NCBI GenBank assembly: GCA_036563615.1
Contig: DATCMB010000018.1
Coordinates: 62,001 to 126,000, forward strand
Length of the DNA: 64,000 nt
Origin: Candidatus Binatia bacterium
GTDB lineage: Bacteria > Desulfobacterota > Binatia > UBA12015
Direction: 5' to 3'
Positions 16,712 through 25,480 of the stretch are shown in pieces. Position 1 is the stretch's first letter. Each line of letters starts with the position of its first letter. Position numbers and translations under genes: made by a program. The notes below the pieces were generated by a model. It ran no database searches. It worked only from the letters and a program-made list of their open reading frames with translations, and had not been told where the DNA came from.

Positions 16712-17386
16712 GTGACTGCGCGCGCCGACCTTCGCACGAGACAGCGCTTGCTGAGCGCCGCGACCGAGCTGTTCGCGGCAACCGGCTTCCACGGCGCGAA
16801 GGTGCGTGACATCGCGCGCGCGGCGAACGCGAACCTCGCCGCGGCGAACTACCACTTCGGCTCGAAGGAGGAGCTCTACCTCGAGGTCCTGCGCACGCAC
16901 TTCACGCAGGTCCGCGCGCGTCTCGCCGCGCAAGCGCCGATGCCGGACAAGGCGACGATCGCCCGCATGTCGCGCAAGCAGCTCGAGGCGCTCGCGCGCA
17001 AGCGTCTCGAGACGATGATCGACATCCTGGTCGGGCCGCCGCCGGCGATCTACGGGCGGCTGATGCTGCGCGAGATGTGCGATCCCAGCGCCGCGCTGCC
17101 GAACATCGTCGACGAGTTCATCAGGCCGAACATGGACGAGATGCGACTCGTGTTTCAGGGACTCTACCCGTCGCTGTCGCCGGCGGAGATCGACCGCTGC
17201 TCGTTCAGCATGGTCGGTCAGGTGATGTTCTACCACGTGATGCGGCCCGCGGTGCTGCGCTTCCTCGGCCGCGAGGAGTTCCCGCGCGGCTTCACGCGCC
17301 AGCTCGCGGAGCACGTCTTCGAATTCTCGCTGGGCGGCATGGAGCGGCTCGCGTCGCGACGGCGAAGGGTGCGCCGTGCGGGCTGA
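16712..17386 (+). CDS. TetR family transcriptional regulator, CecR-like
   Basis: This is a dimeric repressor with an N-terminal helix-turn-helix (RTRQRLLSAATELFAATGFHG, then VRDIARAANANLAAANYHFGSKEELY) and a C-terminal ligand domain of the CecR/YbiH type. In E. coli, CecR sits beside and regulates the ybhGFSR exporter; the same genes follow here. I prefer the GTG at 16712, which leaves the palindrome outside the gene. A TTG at 16679 would add 11 residues and put the operator inside the coding region. Neither has a ribosome site, so the message may be leaderless. The C-terminus is Arg-rich, and the stop lies inside the TolC-like gene, overlapping it by 11 bp. Confidence 0.85.
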   Translation: MTARADLRTRQRLLSAATELFAATGFHGAKVRDIARAANANLAAANYHFGSKEELYLEVLRTHFTQVRARLAAQAPMPDKATIARMSRKQLEALARKRLETMIDILVGPPPAIYGRLMLREMCDPSAALPNIVDEFIRPNMDEMRLVFQGLYPSLSPAEIDRCSFSMVGQVMFYHVMRPAVLRFLGREEFPRGFTRQLAEHVFEFSLGGMERLASRRRRVRRAG

Positions 17387-18992
17387 CCTGCGACGCACCG
17401 CACGAGCGGCCGCGTGGCTCGTGCTCGTCGCCGTGGCGGCGGGCTGCGCGGCGTTCCTCCGTCCCGAGGGCGACGGCGGCTGGGACGCCGAGCGTCGGCG
17501 CGAGGAGATGGCGCGCCTGCAGGCGGCGGCGGGCGTGTCGTCGGCGGCGGACGCGGGCACGCCGTCGAGCGTCGGCGCGGCCCGAGACGCCGCGCCGCAG
17601 CCGACGTCCGACACGGCTGCGCGCCCCACGACCTCGGAAACGACGTCGTACGACGCGGACGAGCCGACCACGGACGACGCCACGGCCGGACGAGCGACGA
17701 GCGCGCCCGACGCCGCGCAGACGATCGACCTCGCGCGCGCCCTCGAGCTCGCCGAGCGCGGCAACCGACGCATCGCCGAAGCGCGGCTCGGCCTGGTGGC
17801 GACCGCCGAGCGCGTCGCCGAGGTGCGCGGACTCTTCCTGCCCGCGACCAACGCGCAGGCGCGCTACACCTGGTACAGCGACCCGCAGACGACGAACGTC
17901 GAGCTCCCGCCGGGCTTCCTGCCGCCGGGCGTTCCCGTCCCCGAGGTCAAGGTGCGCGACGCCGAGGCCGGCACCGTCAATACCACGATCGACTTCCCGC
18001 TCGACCTCACCGGCGAGCTCCGTCACACGCTCGCCGCCGCACAGGCGGGCTACCGCGGCGAGCGCGCGCGCGTGTGGGCGACGACGCTCGAGGAGCAGCT
18101 CGCGGTCGTGCAGGCCTACTTCGACCTGCTCGAGGCGCGTCGGCTGCGCACCGTCACCGAGCAGACGATCGCGGTCTACCGCTCGCAGCTCGACATCGCG
18201 CGCAGCCGCTTCGACCAGGGCAGGCTGACGAAGAACGACCTGCTCACCGTCGAGGTCGCGCTGCAGACGGCGGAGCAGGCGCTGCTGGGACGCGAGCTCG
18301 CGATCGAGCAGGCGCGCTGGGCGTTCAACCGCGTGATCGGCGCCGACGTGAACGCGCCCGCCGTGCTCGCCGACGTCCGCACGCCGCCCGACGTCCCGCC
18401 GCTCGAGCGCGCCCTCGAGCTGACCTGGGAGAACAACCCGATCCTGATCGCGCTGCTCGAGGAGCAGCAGCGTCTCGAAGACACCGTGACGGCGCTCGAG
18501 CGCTCGCGCTTTCCGCGCTTCGGCGGCGGCGGCGCCATGGACTACTCGACGAGCGACATCCTGACGCCGCCGCAGATCGGCTCGGGCTACGTCGGCTTCA
18601 GCTGGGACCTCGGCACCGACATGCGACGCGAAGCGCGGATCGCCGAGGCCCGCATCGAGGCCGAGCGCAACCGCGTCGTCATGCAGCGTCAGATGCGCGA
18701 GCTCGAGGCTGCGGTGCGCGCCGCGCACCTCGCGACGATCGAGCGGCTCGCCGCGTACGCCACGGCGCAGGCGGCGCTCGGACAGGCGGAGGAGAACCTG
18801 CGCATCCGCGAGCAGCAGTTCGACGTCGGCCGCGCGCAGAGCGACGACGTGCTGATCGCCGAGCGCCTGCTCGCCGAGCAGCGCGCGACGCTGGCAACGG
18901 CGCTCTACCAGGCGCACACGCGGCGCGCAGCCCTGCAGCGCTTGATGGGCCTGCCGCTCGACGAGCTCGCGGCGGCGACGAGGAGCAGCTGA
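17376..18992 (+). CDS. TolC-family outer-membrane efflux lipoprotein
   Basis: This is the outer-membrane channel of a tripartite exporter. The N-terminus has a signal with lipobox VAVAAGC, so the protein should be lipid-anchored. A low-complexity linker of about 80 residues (Ala, Thr, Asp, Pro) follows. From about residue 115 the two OEP repeats contain TIDLARALELAERGNRRI, long coiled-coil helices (EEQLAVVQAYFDLLEARRL and ERNRVVMQRQMRELEAAV), and the beta segments between them. At 538 residues it is longer than average because of the linker. The GTG start overlaps the regulator gene and its stop abuts the fusion-protein ATG. In E. coli the ybhGFSR operon uses an unlinked TolC; here a dedicated channel is built in. 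Confidence 0.88.
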   Translation: MRADLRRTARAAAWLVLVAVAAGCAAFLRPEGDGGWDAERRREEMARLQAAAGVSSAADAGTPSSVGAARDAAPQPTSDTAARPTTSETTSYDADEPTTDDATAGRATSAPDAAQTIDLARALELAERGNRRIAEARLGLVATAERVAEVRGLFLPATNAQARYTWYSDPQTTNVELPPGFLPPGVPVPEVKVRDAEAGTVNTTIDFPLDLTGELRHTLAAAQAGYRGERARVWATTLEEQLAVVQAYFDLLEARRLRTVTEQTIAVYRSQLDIARSRFDQGRLTKNDLLTVEVALQTAEQALLGRELAIEQARWAFNRVIGADVNAPAVLADVRTPPDVPPLERALELTWENNPILIALLEEQQRLEDTVTALERSRFPRFGGGGAMDYSTSDILTPPQIGSGYVGFSWDLGTDMRREARIAEARIEAERNRVVMQRQMRELEAAVRAAHLATIERLAAYATAQAALGQAEENLRIREQQFDVGRAQSDDVLIAERLLAEQRATLATALYQAHTRRAALQRLMGLPLDELAAATRSS

Positions 18993-20030
18993 ATGAGACG
19001 AAGCGTCGTGCTTGCGGTCGTCGTGCCGCTGATCGCGGTCGCGGCCGCGGTGTGGTGGGCGCGTCGCGACGGCGGCGAGGTCTACTACACCGGATTCGTC
19101 GAGGGCGAGGAGCGCATCATCCGCAGCGAGGTGAGCGGGCGCGTCCTCGAGGTGCCGTTCGGCGAGGGCGACGTCGTGCCGCCCGAAGCGGTGGTCGCGC
19201 GCCTCGACCAGCGCGACATCGACGCGCGCCTCGTGGCGAAGCGGCACGAGCTCGAGATGACCGAGGCCGACATTCGCTCGCAGGAAGAGCGCGTCGCGCT
19301 CGTCGAGCGCACGTGGAAGACCGGCGTCGACGCGCGGCGCGCGGAGGTGGGGCAGGCGGAGTCGGCGCTGACGCTCGCCGAGCGCACCTACGCGCGCGAG
19401 GTCGAGCTGGTGAAGACGGGCGCGAGCACGGCGCAGCTGCTCGACGAGGCCCGCTCGCAGCGCGACCAGGCGCGCGCCGCGCTCGCACGCGCCAAGGACC
19501 TGCTCGCGCAGGCGGAAGCCGAGGAGCGCAGCATCGCCGTCAACCGCGCCCAGCTCGCGATGCTGCGCGAGCGCGCGAAGCTGATCCAGGCGCAGATCGC
19601 CGAGCTCGAGGTGACGCGCGACAAGTACCTCATTCGCGCGCCCGCGGTGGAGACCGTCGTGCAGACGCAGTTCGTCTGGCCGGGCGAGCTCGCGCAGCCG
19701 GGCACGCCGATCGTCGGCGTGCTCGACCCGAAGGACAAGTACGTGCAGATCTACCTGCCGGTCGCGGCGCTGGCGGACGTGCACGTCGGCCAGCGCGTCG
19801 AGATCGAGCTCGACAGCGCGCCCGGCCGCCGCATCCCGGGCGAGATCAGCTTCATCGCCGACCAGGCGAACTTCACGCCGGAGAAGATCGAGACGCGGGG
19901 CGACCGCCTGGGGCAGGTGTACCGCGCCAAGGTCCGCGTCCTCGAGGACGCGGCGCTGCTCAAGCCGGGCAGCGAGGGGAACGTCTACCTGCTCCCCGCG
20001 GAGGCGGAGAGCCACGCCGCCCGACGCTGA
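18993..20030 (+). CDS. ybhG: Periplasmic adaptor (membrane fusion protein), YbhG/HlyD type
   Basis: This links the inner-membrane ABC complex to the TolC channel. One N-terminal transmembrane segment (residues 4-23) anchors the protein. A half-lipoyl segment follows (VYYTGFVEGEERIIRSEVSGRVLEVPFGEGD, residues about 29-60), then a long helical hairpin (about 75-215) rich in Ala, Glu and Arg, the returning lipoyl half (YLIRAPAVETVVQTQFVWPGELAQPGTPI), and a beta-barrel domain. Length is 345 residues, close to E. coli YbhG. It begins directly after the TolC stop and ends one base before the first ATPase start. Confidence 0.88.
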   Translation: MRRSVVLAVVVPLIAVAAAVWWARRDGGEVYYTGFVEGEERIIRSEVSGRVLEVPFGEGDVVPPEAVVARLDQRDIDARLVAKRHELEMTEADIRSQEERVALVERTWKTGVDARRAEVGQAESALTLAERTYAREVELVKTGASTAQLLDEARSQRDQARAALARAKDLLAQAEAEERSIAVNRAQLAMLRERAKLIQAQIAELEVTRDKYLIRAPAVETVVQTQFVWPGELAQPGTPIVGVLDPKDKYVQIYLPVAALADVHVGQRVEIELDSAPGRRIPGEISFIADQANFTPEKIETRGDRLGQVYRAKVRVLEDAALLKPGSEGNVYLLPAEAESHAARR

Positions 20031-20031
20031 G

Positions 20032-21015
20032 GTGAGCGAGGTGAGCGCCGCTCTGCCGACGATCCGGCTGCGCCGCCTCGTCAAGCACTACGGCGCGCGC
20101 CCGGCGCTGCGCGGCGTCGACCTCGACGTCGCGGGTCCGCAGATCCTCGGCGTCGTCGGCCCGGACGGCGCGGGCAAGACGACGCTGCTGCGCACGCTCG
20201 CGGGCCTGCTCGAGGTCGAGGCCGACGAGGCGTCGGTGCTCGGCGTCGACCTGCGCGGCGACGTCACGCCGCTCAAGGAGACCATCGGCTACGTGCCGCA
20301 GCAGTTCAGCCTCTATCGCGAGCTCACCGTGATGGAGAACGTCCACGTGGTCGCGCGGCTGCACGCGATCCCGCCCCACGAGGTGGAGAGCCGCGCGATG
20401 CCGCTGCTCGAGCGCGCCGGGCTCGCGGCGTTCCGCGGCCGTCAAGCAGGAGCGCTCTCCGGCGGCATGAAGCAGAAGCTCGCGATCGCCTGCGCGCTGC
20501 TGCCGCAGCCGAAGCTGCTCATCCTCGACGAGCCGACCGCGGGCGTCGACGTCGTGGCGCGCGACGAGATCTGGTCGGTGCTGAAGGAGCGCAAGCACGA
20601 GGTGCTGATCCTGATCAGCACGAGCTACCTCGAGGAGGTCGCGAGCTGCGACCGCCTGGTCTACCTCGACGAGGGGCGCGTGGTCGCGGTCGGCACGCCC
20701 GAGGAGCTGTGCGCCGCCGTGCCGCTCGAGCTCTACCGCGCGTGGGGGCACGACCCGCGCGCGATCGTCGAAGCGGCGCGCGAGCTGCCGTACGTCGAGC
20801 AGGCGCGCGCGCACGGACGTCACGCGCGCATCGAGGTGCGCAGCGACGAGTCCCCCGGCGAGGAGCGCGTGCTGCGCGACCTCTGGGCGCTGCGCGATCG
20901 CGGGCTCGTGCTCGCCGAGCGGGTGCCGGTCGACATCGAGTCCATGCTGCTCGAGCTGTCGCGCGACGGACTGGAAGACGCGTCCCGCCGCGCCGAGGAG
21001 CCGGCACCCGCGTGA
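20032..21015 (+). CDS. ABC transporter ATP-binding protein, first half of a YbhF-like pair
   Basis: This is a cytosolic ATPase subunit. Walker A is GPDGAGKTTLL, the Q-loop YVPQQFSLY, the signature LSGGMKQKL, Walker B LLILDEPTAGVD, and the switch His is replaced: the segment reads ILISTSYLEEV, with Ser-Tyr where H is usual. E. coli YbhF has both nucleotide-binding domains in one chain; here they are two overlapping genes. This half lacks the switch His, while its C-terminal 90 residues hold an extra domain of unknown role. The start is GTG at 20032 (a second GTG at 20041 is possible). The stop overlaps the next gene by 4 bp. Confidence 0.88.
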   Translation: MSEVSAALPTIRLRRLVKHYGARPALRGVDLDVAGPQILGVVGPDGAGKTTLLRTLAGLLEVEADEASVLGVDLRGDVTPLKETIGYVPQQFSLYRELTVMENVHVVARLHAIPPHEVESRAMPLLERAGLAAFRGRQAGALSGGMKQKLAIACALLPQPKLLILDEPTAGVDVVARDEIWSVLKERKHEVLILISTSYLEEVASCDRLVYLDEGRVVAVGTPEELCAAVPLELYRAWGHDPRAIVEAARELPYVEQARAHGRHARIEVRSDESPGEERVLRDLWALRDRGLVLAERVPVDIESMLLELSRDGLEDASRRAEEPAPA

Positions 21016-21968
21016 GCGACGGCGACGTCATCATCCGCGCGCGCGGGCTCACCAAGCGCTTCGGCGACTTCGTCGCGGTCGACCACGTGTCGCTGCAGGT
21101 CGCGCGCGGCTCGATCTTCGCGTTCCTGGGCGCGAACGGCTCGGGCAAGAGCACGACCATCCGCATGCTGATCGGCATCCTCGAGCCGACCGAAGGCCAG
21201 ATCGAGGTCGACGGCATCGACGTCATCCGCCACCCGCGTCGCGTGCGCGACCACATCGGGTACATGGGACAGAAGGTGAGCCTCTACCAGGGGCTCACGC
21301 TGCGCGAGAACGTCGAGTTCTACGCCGGGCTCTACGGCCTCTCGCGCGCGCAGCTCACCGAGCGCTGGGGGGCCTTGCGCGAGCGCTTCTCGCTCGCCGA
21401 GGCGGAGAACGAGAAGCCCGACGACCTGCCGGCCGGCGTGCGCCAGCGCGCGGGCCTCGCGCTGAGCACGCTGCACCACCCGCGCGTCTTGTTCCTCGAC
21501 GAGCCGACGGCGGGCGTCGACGTGCACAACCGCGCGCTCTTCTGGGACCTGATCCGCGAGGAAGCGGACGCCGGCGTGACCGTGTTCGTCACCACGCACT
21601 TCCTCGAGGAAGCGGACTACTGCGACTGGATCTCGTTCATCGACGCGGGTCGCCTCGTCGCCGACGCTTCACCGGCGGAGCTGCGCCGTCGCTTCTCGAA
21701 CGGCTACGCGGTGCACGTCACGCTCGCGCAACCGGAGCGCGAGCGCGAGCCGCTGCTGCGCGCGTTCGCCGAGCGCAAGCTCGCGGCGGCGGCGTCGCAA
21801 GACGGCGTGACGGTTCGCACCGGCGATCTCGACACCGCGACGCTCGACGCGCTCGGCGCCGTCCTCGCGCTCGTGCCGGGCGCGCGCGTGCGCGTCGAGC
21901 AGCCGGAGATGGCCGACGTCTTCCGCGCGATGATGCGTGAAGCGGCGGCGGCGCGGGAGGCGGCGTGA
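21012..21968 (+). CDS. ABC transporter ATP-binding protein, second half of a YbhF-like pair
   Basis: This is the partner ATPase of the preceding gene. Walker A is GANGSGKSTTIRML, the Q-loop YMGQKVSLYQ, and Walker B VLFLDEPTAGVD, with a normal switch His in VTTHFLEEADYCDW. The signature segment is LPAGVRQRAGLAL where LSGGQ is usual, as in the second half of fused YbhF proteins. Together the two halves give one canonical signature and one canonical switch, which suggests an asymmetric heterodimer with one main hydrolysis site (inference). The GTG start overlaps the previous stop (GTGA), and the gene ends inside the start of the first permease. Confidence 0.88.
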   Translation: MSDGDVIIRARGLTKRFGDFVAVDHVSLQVARGSIFAFLGANGSGKSTTIRMLIGILEPTEGQIEVDGIDVIRHPRRVRDHIGYMGQKVSLYQGLTLRENVEFYAGLYGLSRAQLTERWGALRERFSLAEAENEKPDDLPAGVRQRAGLALSTLHHPRVLFLDEPTAGVDVHNRALFWDLIREEADAGVTVFVTTHFLEEADYCDWISFIDAGRLVADASPAELRRRFSNGYAVHVTLAQPEREREPLLRAFAERKLAAAASQDGVTVRTGDLDTATLDALGAVLALVPGARVRVEQPEMADVFRAMMREAAAAREAA

Positions 21969-23107
21969 GCGCGCGGCGCCTCTGGGTCCTCGTGCGACGC
22001 GAAGCGCTCGCGACGCTGCGCGACCCGTTCACGGTGACGATCCTGATCCTGGTGCCGCTCATGGCGCTGGTGCTGTTCGGCAAGATCCTGTCGACGGACG
22101 TGAAGGAGCTCGACCTCGGCGTGATCGACGCGAGCCAGAGCGCCGCGAGCCGTCGGCTGATCGCCGACCTCGCTGCGCAGGGGACCTTCGTGCCGATCCC
22201 GTTCGCGACCCGCGCCGCGATGGACACCGCGATGACCTCGGGCGAGATCGGGGTCGGCATCGTCATCCCGCCGGACTTCGAGCGCCGGCTGCGGCACTAC
22301 GAGGCCGGCGGGCCGCCGCCCGAGGTCCGCGTCGTCTACGACGGCGGCGAGGTCGTGCTCGCCGGCAACGCGGAAGCCTTCCTGACGGGGATCGCGACCG
22401 CGACCGGTCTGCGTCTGCGCGCCGACGCGAGCGCTGCGCCGCGCGGTGCCGCGGCGGGAGAAGGAGCTGGCGTCGAGGTCGTGCCGATCGCGCTCTTCAA
22501 CCCGACGCTCGACGGCACGCCCTACATGGTGAGCGGCACCTTCGGCTTCGTGCTGAGCTTCGCGACGACGCTCATCATCGCGGTGTCGATCGTCAACGAG
22601 CGCTCGGCCGGCACCTTCGAGCAGCTCCAGGTGACGCCCGCGACCTCGGTCGAGATCCTGCTCGGCAAGATCCTGCCGCTCGGCGCCGTGTTCTCGGCGG
22701 ACGTCGTGCTGATGATGCTGCTCGCGGGCTTTCTGCTCGGCGTCTGGCCGGCGGGCAGCGCGCTCTTCTTCATCCTCATCTCGACCTTCTACATGCTGGT
22801 GTCGCTGTCGCTCGGCGTGATCTTCTCTGCGACCTCGAAGACCGCCGCCGAGGCGGTGTCGAAGACCGTGCTCGCGAGCCAGCCGCTGATTCTGCTGTCC
22901 GGCTTCGCCGTGCCGACGCGCAACATGCCGCTGCCGTTCCGCATGATCTCGGAGCTGATCCCCGCGACGCACTACATCCGCGTGAGCCGCGCGATCTACC
23001 TGCGCGGCGAAGGCCCCCTCGCGCTCATCGACGAGATTGCGATCATCGGCGTGATGGGCGCGGTGCTGACCTTCGTCGCGCTGCGCGCGATCGGGAGGCG
23101 TCAATGA
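21965..23107 (+). CDS. ybhS: ABC-2 type permease, YbhS-like
   Basis: This is an inner-membrane export subunit. One N-terminal transmembrane helix (TILILVPLMALVLFG, about residues 20-38) is followed by a periplasmic domain of about 130 residues. Five more helices follow, including FGFVLSFATTLIIAVSIV and VFSADVVLMMLLAGFLLG. The ABC-2 coupling segment NERSAGTFEQLQVTPATSVEILLGK is typical. Length is 380 residues, as in E. coli YbhS. GTG start and stop both overlap neighbours by 4 bp. Exported substrates of the E. coli system include some drugs and cations; nothing here says which apply. Confidence 0.9.
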   Translation: MSARRLWVLVRREALATLRDPFTVTILILVPLMALVLFGKILSTDVKELDLGVIDASQSAASRRLIADLAAQGTFVPIPFATRAAMDTAMTSGEIGVGIVIPPDFERRLRHYEAGGPPPEVRVVYDGGEVVLAGNAEAFLTGIATATGLRLRADASAAPRGAAAGEGAGVEVVPIALFNPTLDGTPYMVSGTFGFVLSFATTLIIAVSIVNERSAGTFEQLQVTPATSVEILLGKILPLGAVFSADVVLMMLLAGFLLGVWPAGSALFFILISTFYMLVSLSLGVIFSATSKTAAEAVSKTVLASQPLILLSGFAVPTRNMPLPFRMISELIPATHYIRVSRAIYLRGEGPLALIDEIAIIGVMGAVLTFVALRAIGRRQ

Positions 23108-24273
23108 GCGGGCTCGCGCGCCGCGCGCGGCGCTTCGTCTCGAACGTGCTGGCGATCGCCTACAAGGAGGCGTCGCTGATGCGGCACGACGCGGTCGTGA
23201 TCCAGAACGTCCTGATGCAGCCGTTCGTGCTGCTCGTCGTGATGGGCTTCGCGATGCGCTTCACTCCGCAGGACGTGCCCTGGGCGGTGCTCGATCGCAG
23301 CCAGACGGCCGCCTCGCGCGGGCTCGTCGCCGACATCCAGGCGAGCGGCTACTTCACGCCGCCGGTCGCCGTGACGAGCTACGACGAGGGACGCGCGCTG
23401 CTGAAGCGCGGCGCCGCGACGGCCTTCCTCGTGATCCCGAAAGACTTCCGGCGCGAGATCGAGCGTGGTCGGCCGCAGGTGCAGCTTCTGCTCGACGGCA
23501 CGGATCCGCTCACGGCGGCGCGGGTGAGCGGCTACGTCGCGCAGATCGCGTCGCGCTACGAGGCGACCGCGTCGCCGGCCGATCGCGAGCGCCTCGGCAA
23601 GGCGCCGACGAGCGGCCCCGGACGCGCGCCGCCCATCGAGCTGCGCCAGGAGTTCCGCTACAACCCGACGCTGCGCGACATCAATTTCTACTTGTCGGCG
23701 CTCGCGGGCTTCCTGCTGACCAACATCTGCCTCAGCGCGGCGAGCCTCGGGCTCGTCGCCGAGAAAGAGAACGGCACCTACGAGCAGATGCTCGCGCAGC
23801 CGGCGACGGCGCTGCAGATCGTCCTCGGCAAGCTGCTGCCGAACGTCGTGATCAGCTACGTCGCGCTGACGATCGGGATGGTCGGCGCCGGGTTGCTGCA
23901 CGGCTACTGGCCGAAGGGCAACGTGCTGGTGTTCTACGTCACCACCCTGCCCTTCATCCTCGCGTCGCTCGGCATCGGTGTCTTCGTCTCGGCGCTCGCG
24001 CGCACGTCGGCGCAGGCGGTGTTCATCTCGGTGTTCTTCATCATGCCGTCGTTCGTGCTGTCGGGCTCGATGCTGCCCTACGCCCTCATGCCGCACGGCG
24101 TGCGCGAGATCGGCGCGCTGTTTCCGCTGCGCTGGTACCAGATCCTGTCGCGGCGGATCATCGAGCGCGGCGCGGGCTTCAGCGAGGTGCTGATCCCGAC
24201 GATCGTCCTGCTCGGGCTGTTCTTCGCGATCCTGATCGGGATCCGCTGGCGGATGAAGCCGCGGCTCGGGTGA
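23104..24273 (+). CDS. ybhR: ABC-2 type permease, YbhR-like
   Basis: This is the second inner-membrane subunit and last gene of the export operon, 389 residues. Layout matches YbhS: first helix VLMQPFVLLVVMGFAMRF, a periplasmic domain, then a five-helix core with INFYLSALAGFLLTNICLSAASLG. The coupling segment is ENGTYEQMLAQPATALQIVLGK, and SIMPSF-like residues with LSGSMLPYALMPHGVREI sit before the last helix. The ATG overlaps the YbhS stop. The operon from 17376 to 24273 is unbroken, so the full adaptor, two ATPases, two permeases and channel can be made from one message. No clear terminator follows; the gap to 24431 contains a small hairpin next to the glycosyltransferase start. Confidence 0.9.
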   Translation: MSGLARRARRFVSNVLAIAYKEASLMRHDAVVIQNVLMQPFVLLVVMGFAMRFTPQDVPWAVLDRSQTAASRGLVADIQASGYFTPPVAVTSYDEGRALLKRGAATAFLVIPKDFRREIERGRPQVQLLLDGTDPLTAARVSGYVAQIASRYEATASPADRERLGKAPTSGPGRAPPIELRQEFRYNPTLRDINFYLSALAGFLLTNICLSAASLGLVAEKENGTYEQMLAQPATALQIVLGKLLPNVVISYVALTIGMVGAGLLHGYWPKGNVLVFYVTTLPFILASLGIGVFVSALARTSAQAVFISVFFIMPSFVLSGSMLPYALMPHGVREIGALFPLRWYQILSRRIIERGAGFSEVLIPTIVLLGLFFAILIGIRWRMKPRLG

Positions 24274-24408
24274 CGTCGCCCTCCGGGTGAAGACGCGCGC
24301 GGCGCGCGCGCCTTCGTGCTTGCACGCCGCATTGTAGAAGTCGGCGCATCGCGCGCCCGACGGCTCTTGCGCTCCTTCGTTCGGTCGGCGGCACACGCGT
24401 TGCTCCGA

Positions 24409-24430
24409 CCTCGACCTGTTCGGGTCGAGG
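24409..24430 (+). promoter_or_regulatory. Hairpin covering the ribosome site of the glycosyltransferase gene
   Basis: CCTCGACC (24409-24416) and GGTCGAGG (24423-24430) are exact complements with a 6-nt loop. The right arm ends at the base before the ATG and contains the only GAGG that could act as a ribosome site. If the RNA folds this way, translation of the downstream gene would be restrained. The function is inferred from position only. Confidence 0.5.
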
Positions 24431-25474
24431 ATGCGCATCGCACAGATTGCACCGCTGTACGAATCGGTTCCACCGCGGCTCTACGGCGGCACGGAGCGCA
24501 TCGTCTCCTTTCTCACCGAGGAGCTGGTCGCGATGGGTCACCGCGTGACGCTGTTCGCGTCCGGTGATTCGCGCACGCGCGCCCGTTTGGTCTCGGACTG
24601 CGATCGTGCGCTGCGCCTGCGCGGCGACGTCCGCGATCCGCTCGCCCACCACGTCGCGCACCTGCGCGGCGTGATGGAGCACGCGCTCGAGTTCGACGTC
24701 ATCCACAACCACATGGACTACCTGGGCTTCCTGCTCGCGGTGACGTCGCCGCGTCCGGTGGTGACGACGCTGCACGGACGGCTCGACATCCCCGACCTGA
24801 AGGCGGTCTTTCAGGCTTTCCCCGAGGTCGAGCTGATCTCGATCAGCGACGCGCAGCGCGCGCCGCTAGCGGCGTCGAGCTTCCGCGCGACGGTGCCGCA
24901 CGGCTTGCCCAGGAACTTGCTCCGCGCCGGCGACGGACGCGGCGGCTACCTCGCGTTCCTCGGCCGCATGTCGCCGGAGAAGCGACCCGACGCCGCGATT
25001 CGCATCGCCCGGAAGGTCGGCATGCCGCTGCGCATGGCGGCCAAGATCGACGACGCCGACAAGGAGTACTTCGACGCCGTGATCCGGCCGCTGCTCGACA
25101 CCTCGTCGGTCGAGTACGTCGGCGAGATCGGCGACGCGGACAAGCAGCAATTCCTCGGCGAGGCGTACGCGCTGCTGATGCCGATCGAGTGGCCGGAGCC
25201 GTTCGGCATCGTGATGATCGAGGCGCTGGCGTGCGGGACGCCGGTCGTCGCGCGCGCCTGTGGCTCGGTGCCGGAGGTCGTCGAGGACGGCGTGACGGGC
25301 TTTCTGTGCGGCGGCGAGGCGGAGATGGTGCGCGCGGTCGCGCACGTGGACGAGATCTCGCGCCAGCGGTGCCGGCGCGAGTTCGAGGGCCGCTTCACGT
25401 CGCGGCACATGGCGGACGCGTACGTGCGTGCCTACCACGACGTGCTCGGCGACTGGGGACGCGGCGCGGCGTAG
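24431..25474 (+). CDS. Glycosyltransferase family 4
   Basis: This is a cytosolic retaining GT-B glycosyltransferase of 347 residues. The N-terminal domain begins MRIAQIAPLYESVPPRLYGGTERIVSFLTEEL, the GGTE loop being common in this branch. It has VIHNHMDYLGF and VTTLHGRLD. The C-terminal domain contains the nucleotide-sugar site: FLGRMSPEKRPDAAIRIA and the EPFGIVMIEALACGTPVVA signature, followed by GSVPEVVEDGVTGFLC. Donor and acceptor cannot be told. The ATG sits directly after a hairpin. The gene appears to be on its own: it follows the export operon by 157 bp and is convergent with the gene at 25481. Confidence 0.9.
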   Translation: MRIAQIAPLYESVPPRLYGGTERIVSFLTEELVAMGHRVTLFASGDSRTRARLVSDCDRALRLRGDVRDPLAHHVAHLRGVMEHALEFDVIHNHMDYLGFLLAVTSPRPVVTTLHGRLDIPDLKAVFQAFPEVELISISDAQRAPLAASSFRATVPHGLPRNLLRAGDGRGGYLAFLGRMSPEKRPDAAIRIARKVGMPLRMAAKIDDADKEYFDAVIRPLLDTSSVEYVGEIGDADKQQFLGEAYALLMPIEWPEPFGIVMIEALACGTPVVARACGSVPEVVEDGVTGFLCGGEAEMVRAVAHVDEISRQRCRREFEGRFTSRHMADAYVRAYHDVLGDWGRGAA

Positions 25475-25480
25475 CGGACG

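Noticed and set aside
17292..20084. A 930-residue minus-strand open frame opposite the TolC and adaptor genes
   Set aside because: It is rich in Arg, Leu, Asp and Glu with no family motifs, and lies opposite genes with clear domains. It is a by-product of high GC content.
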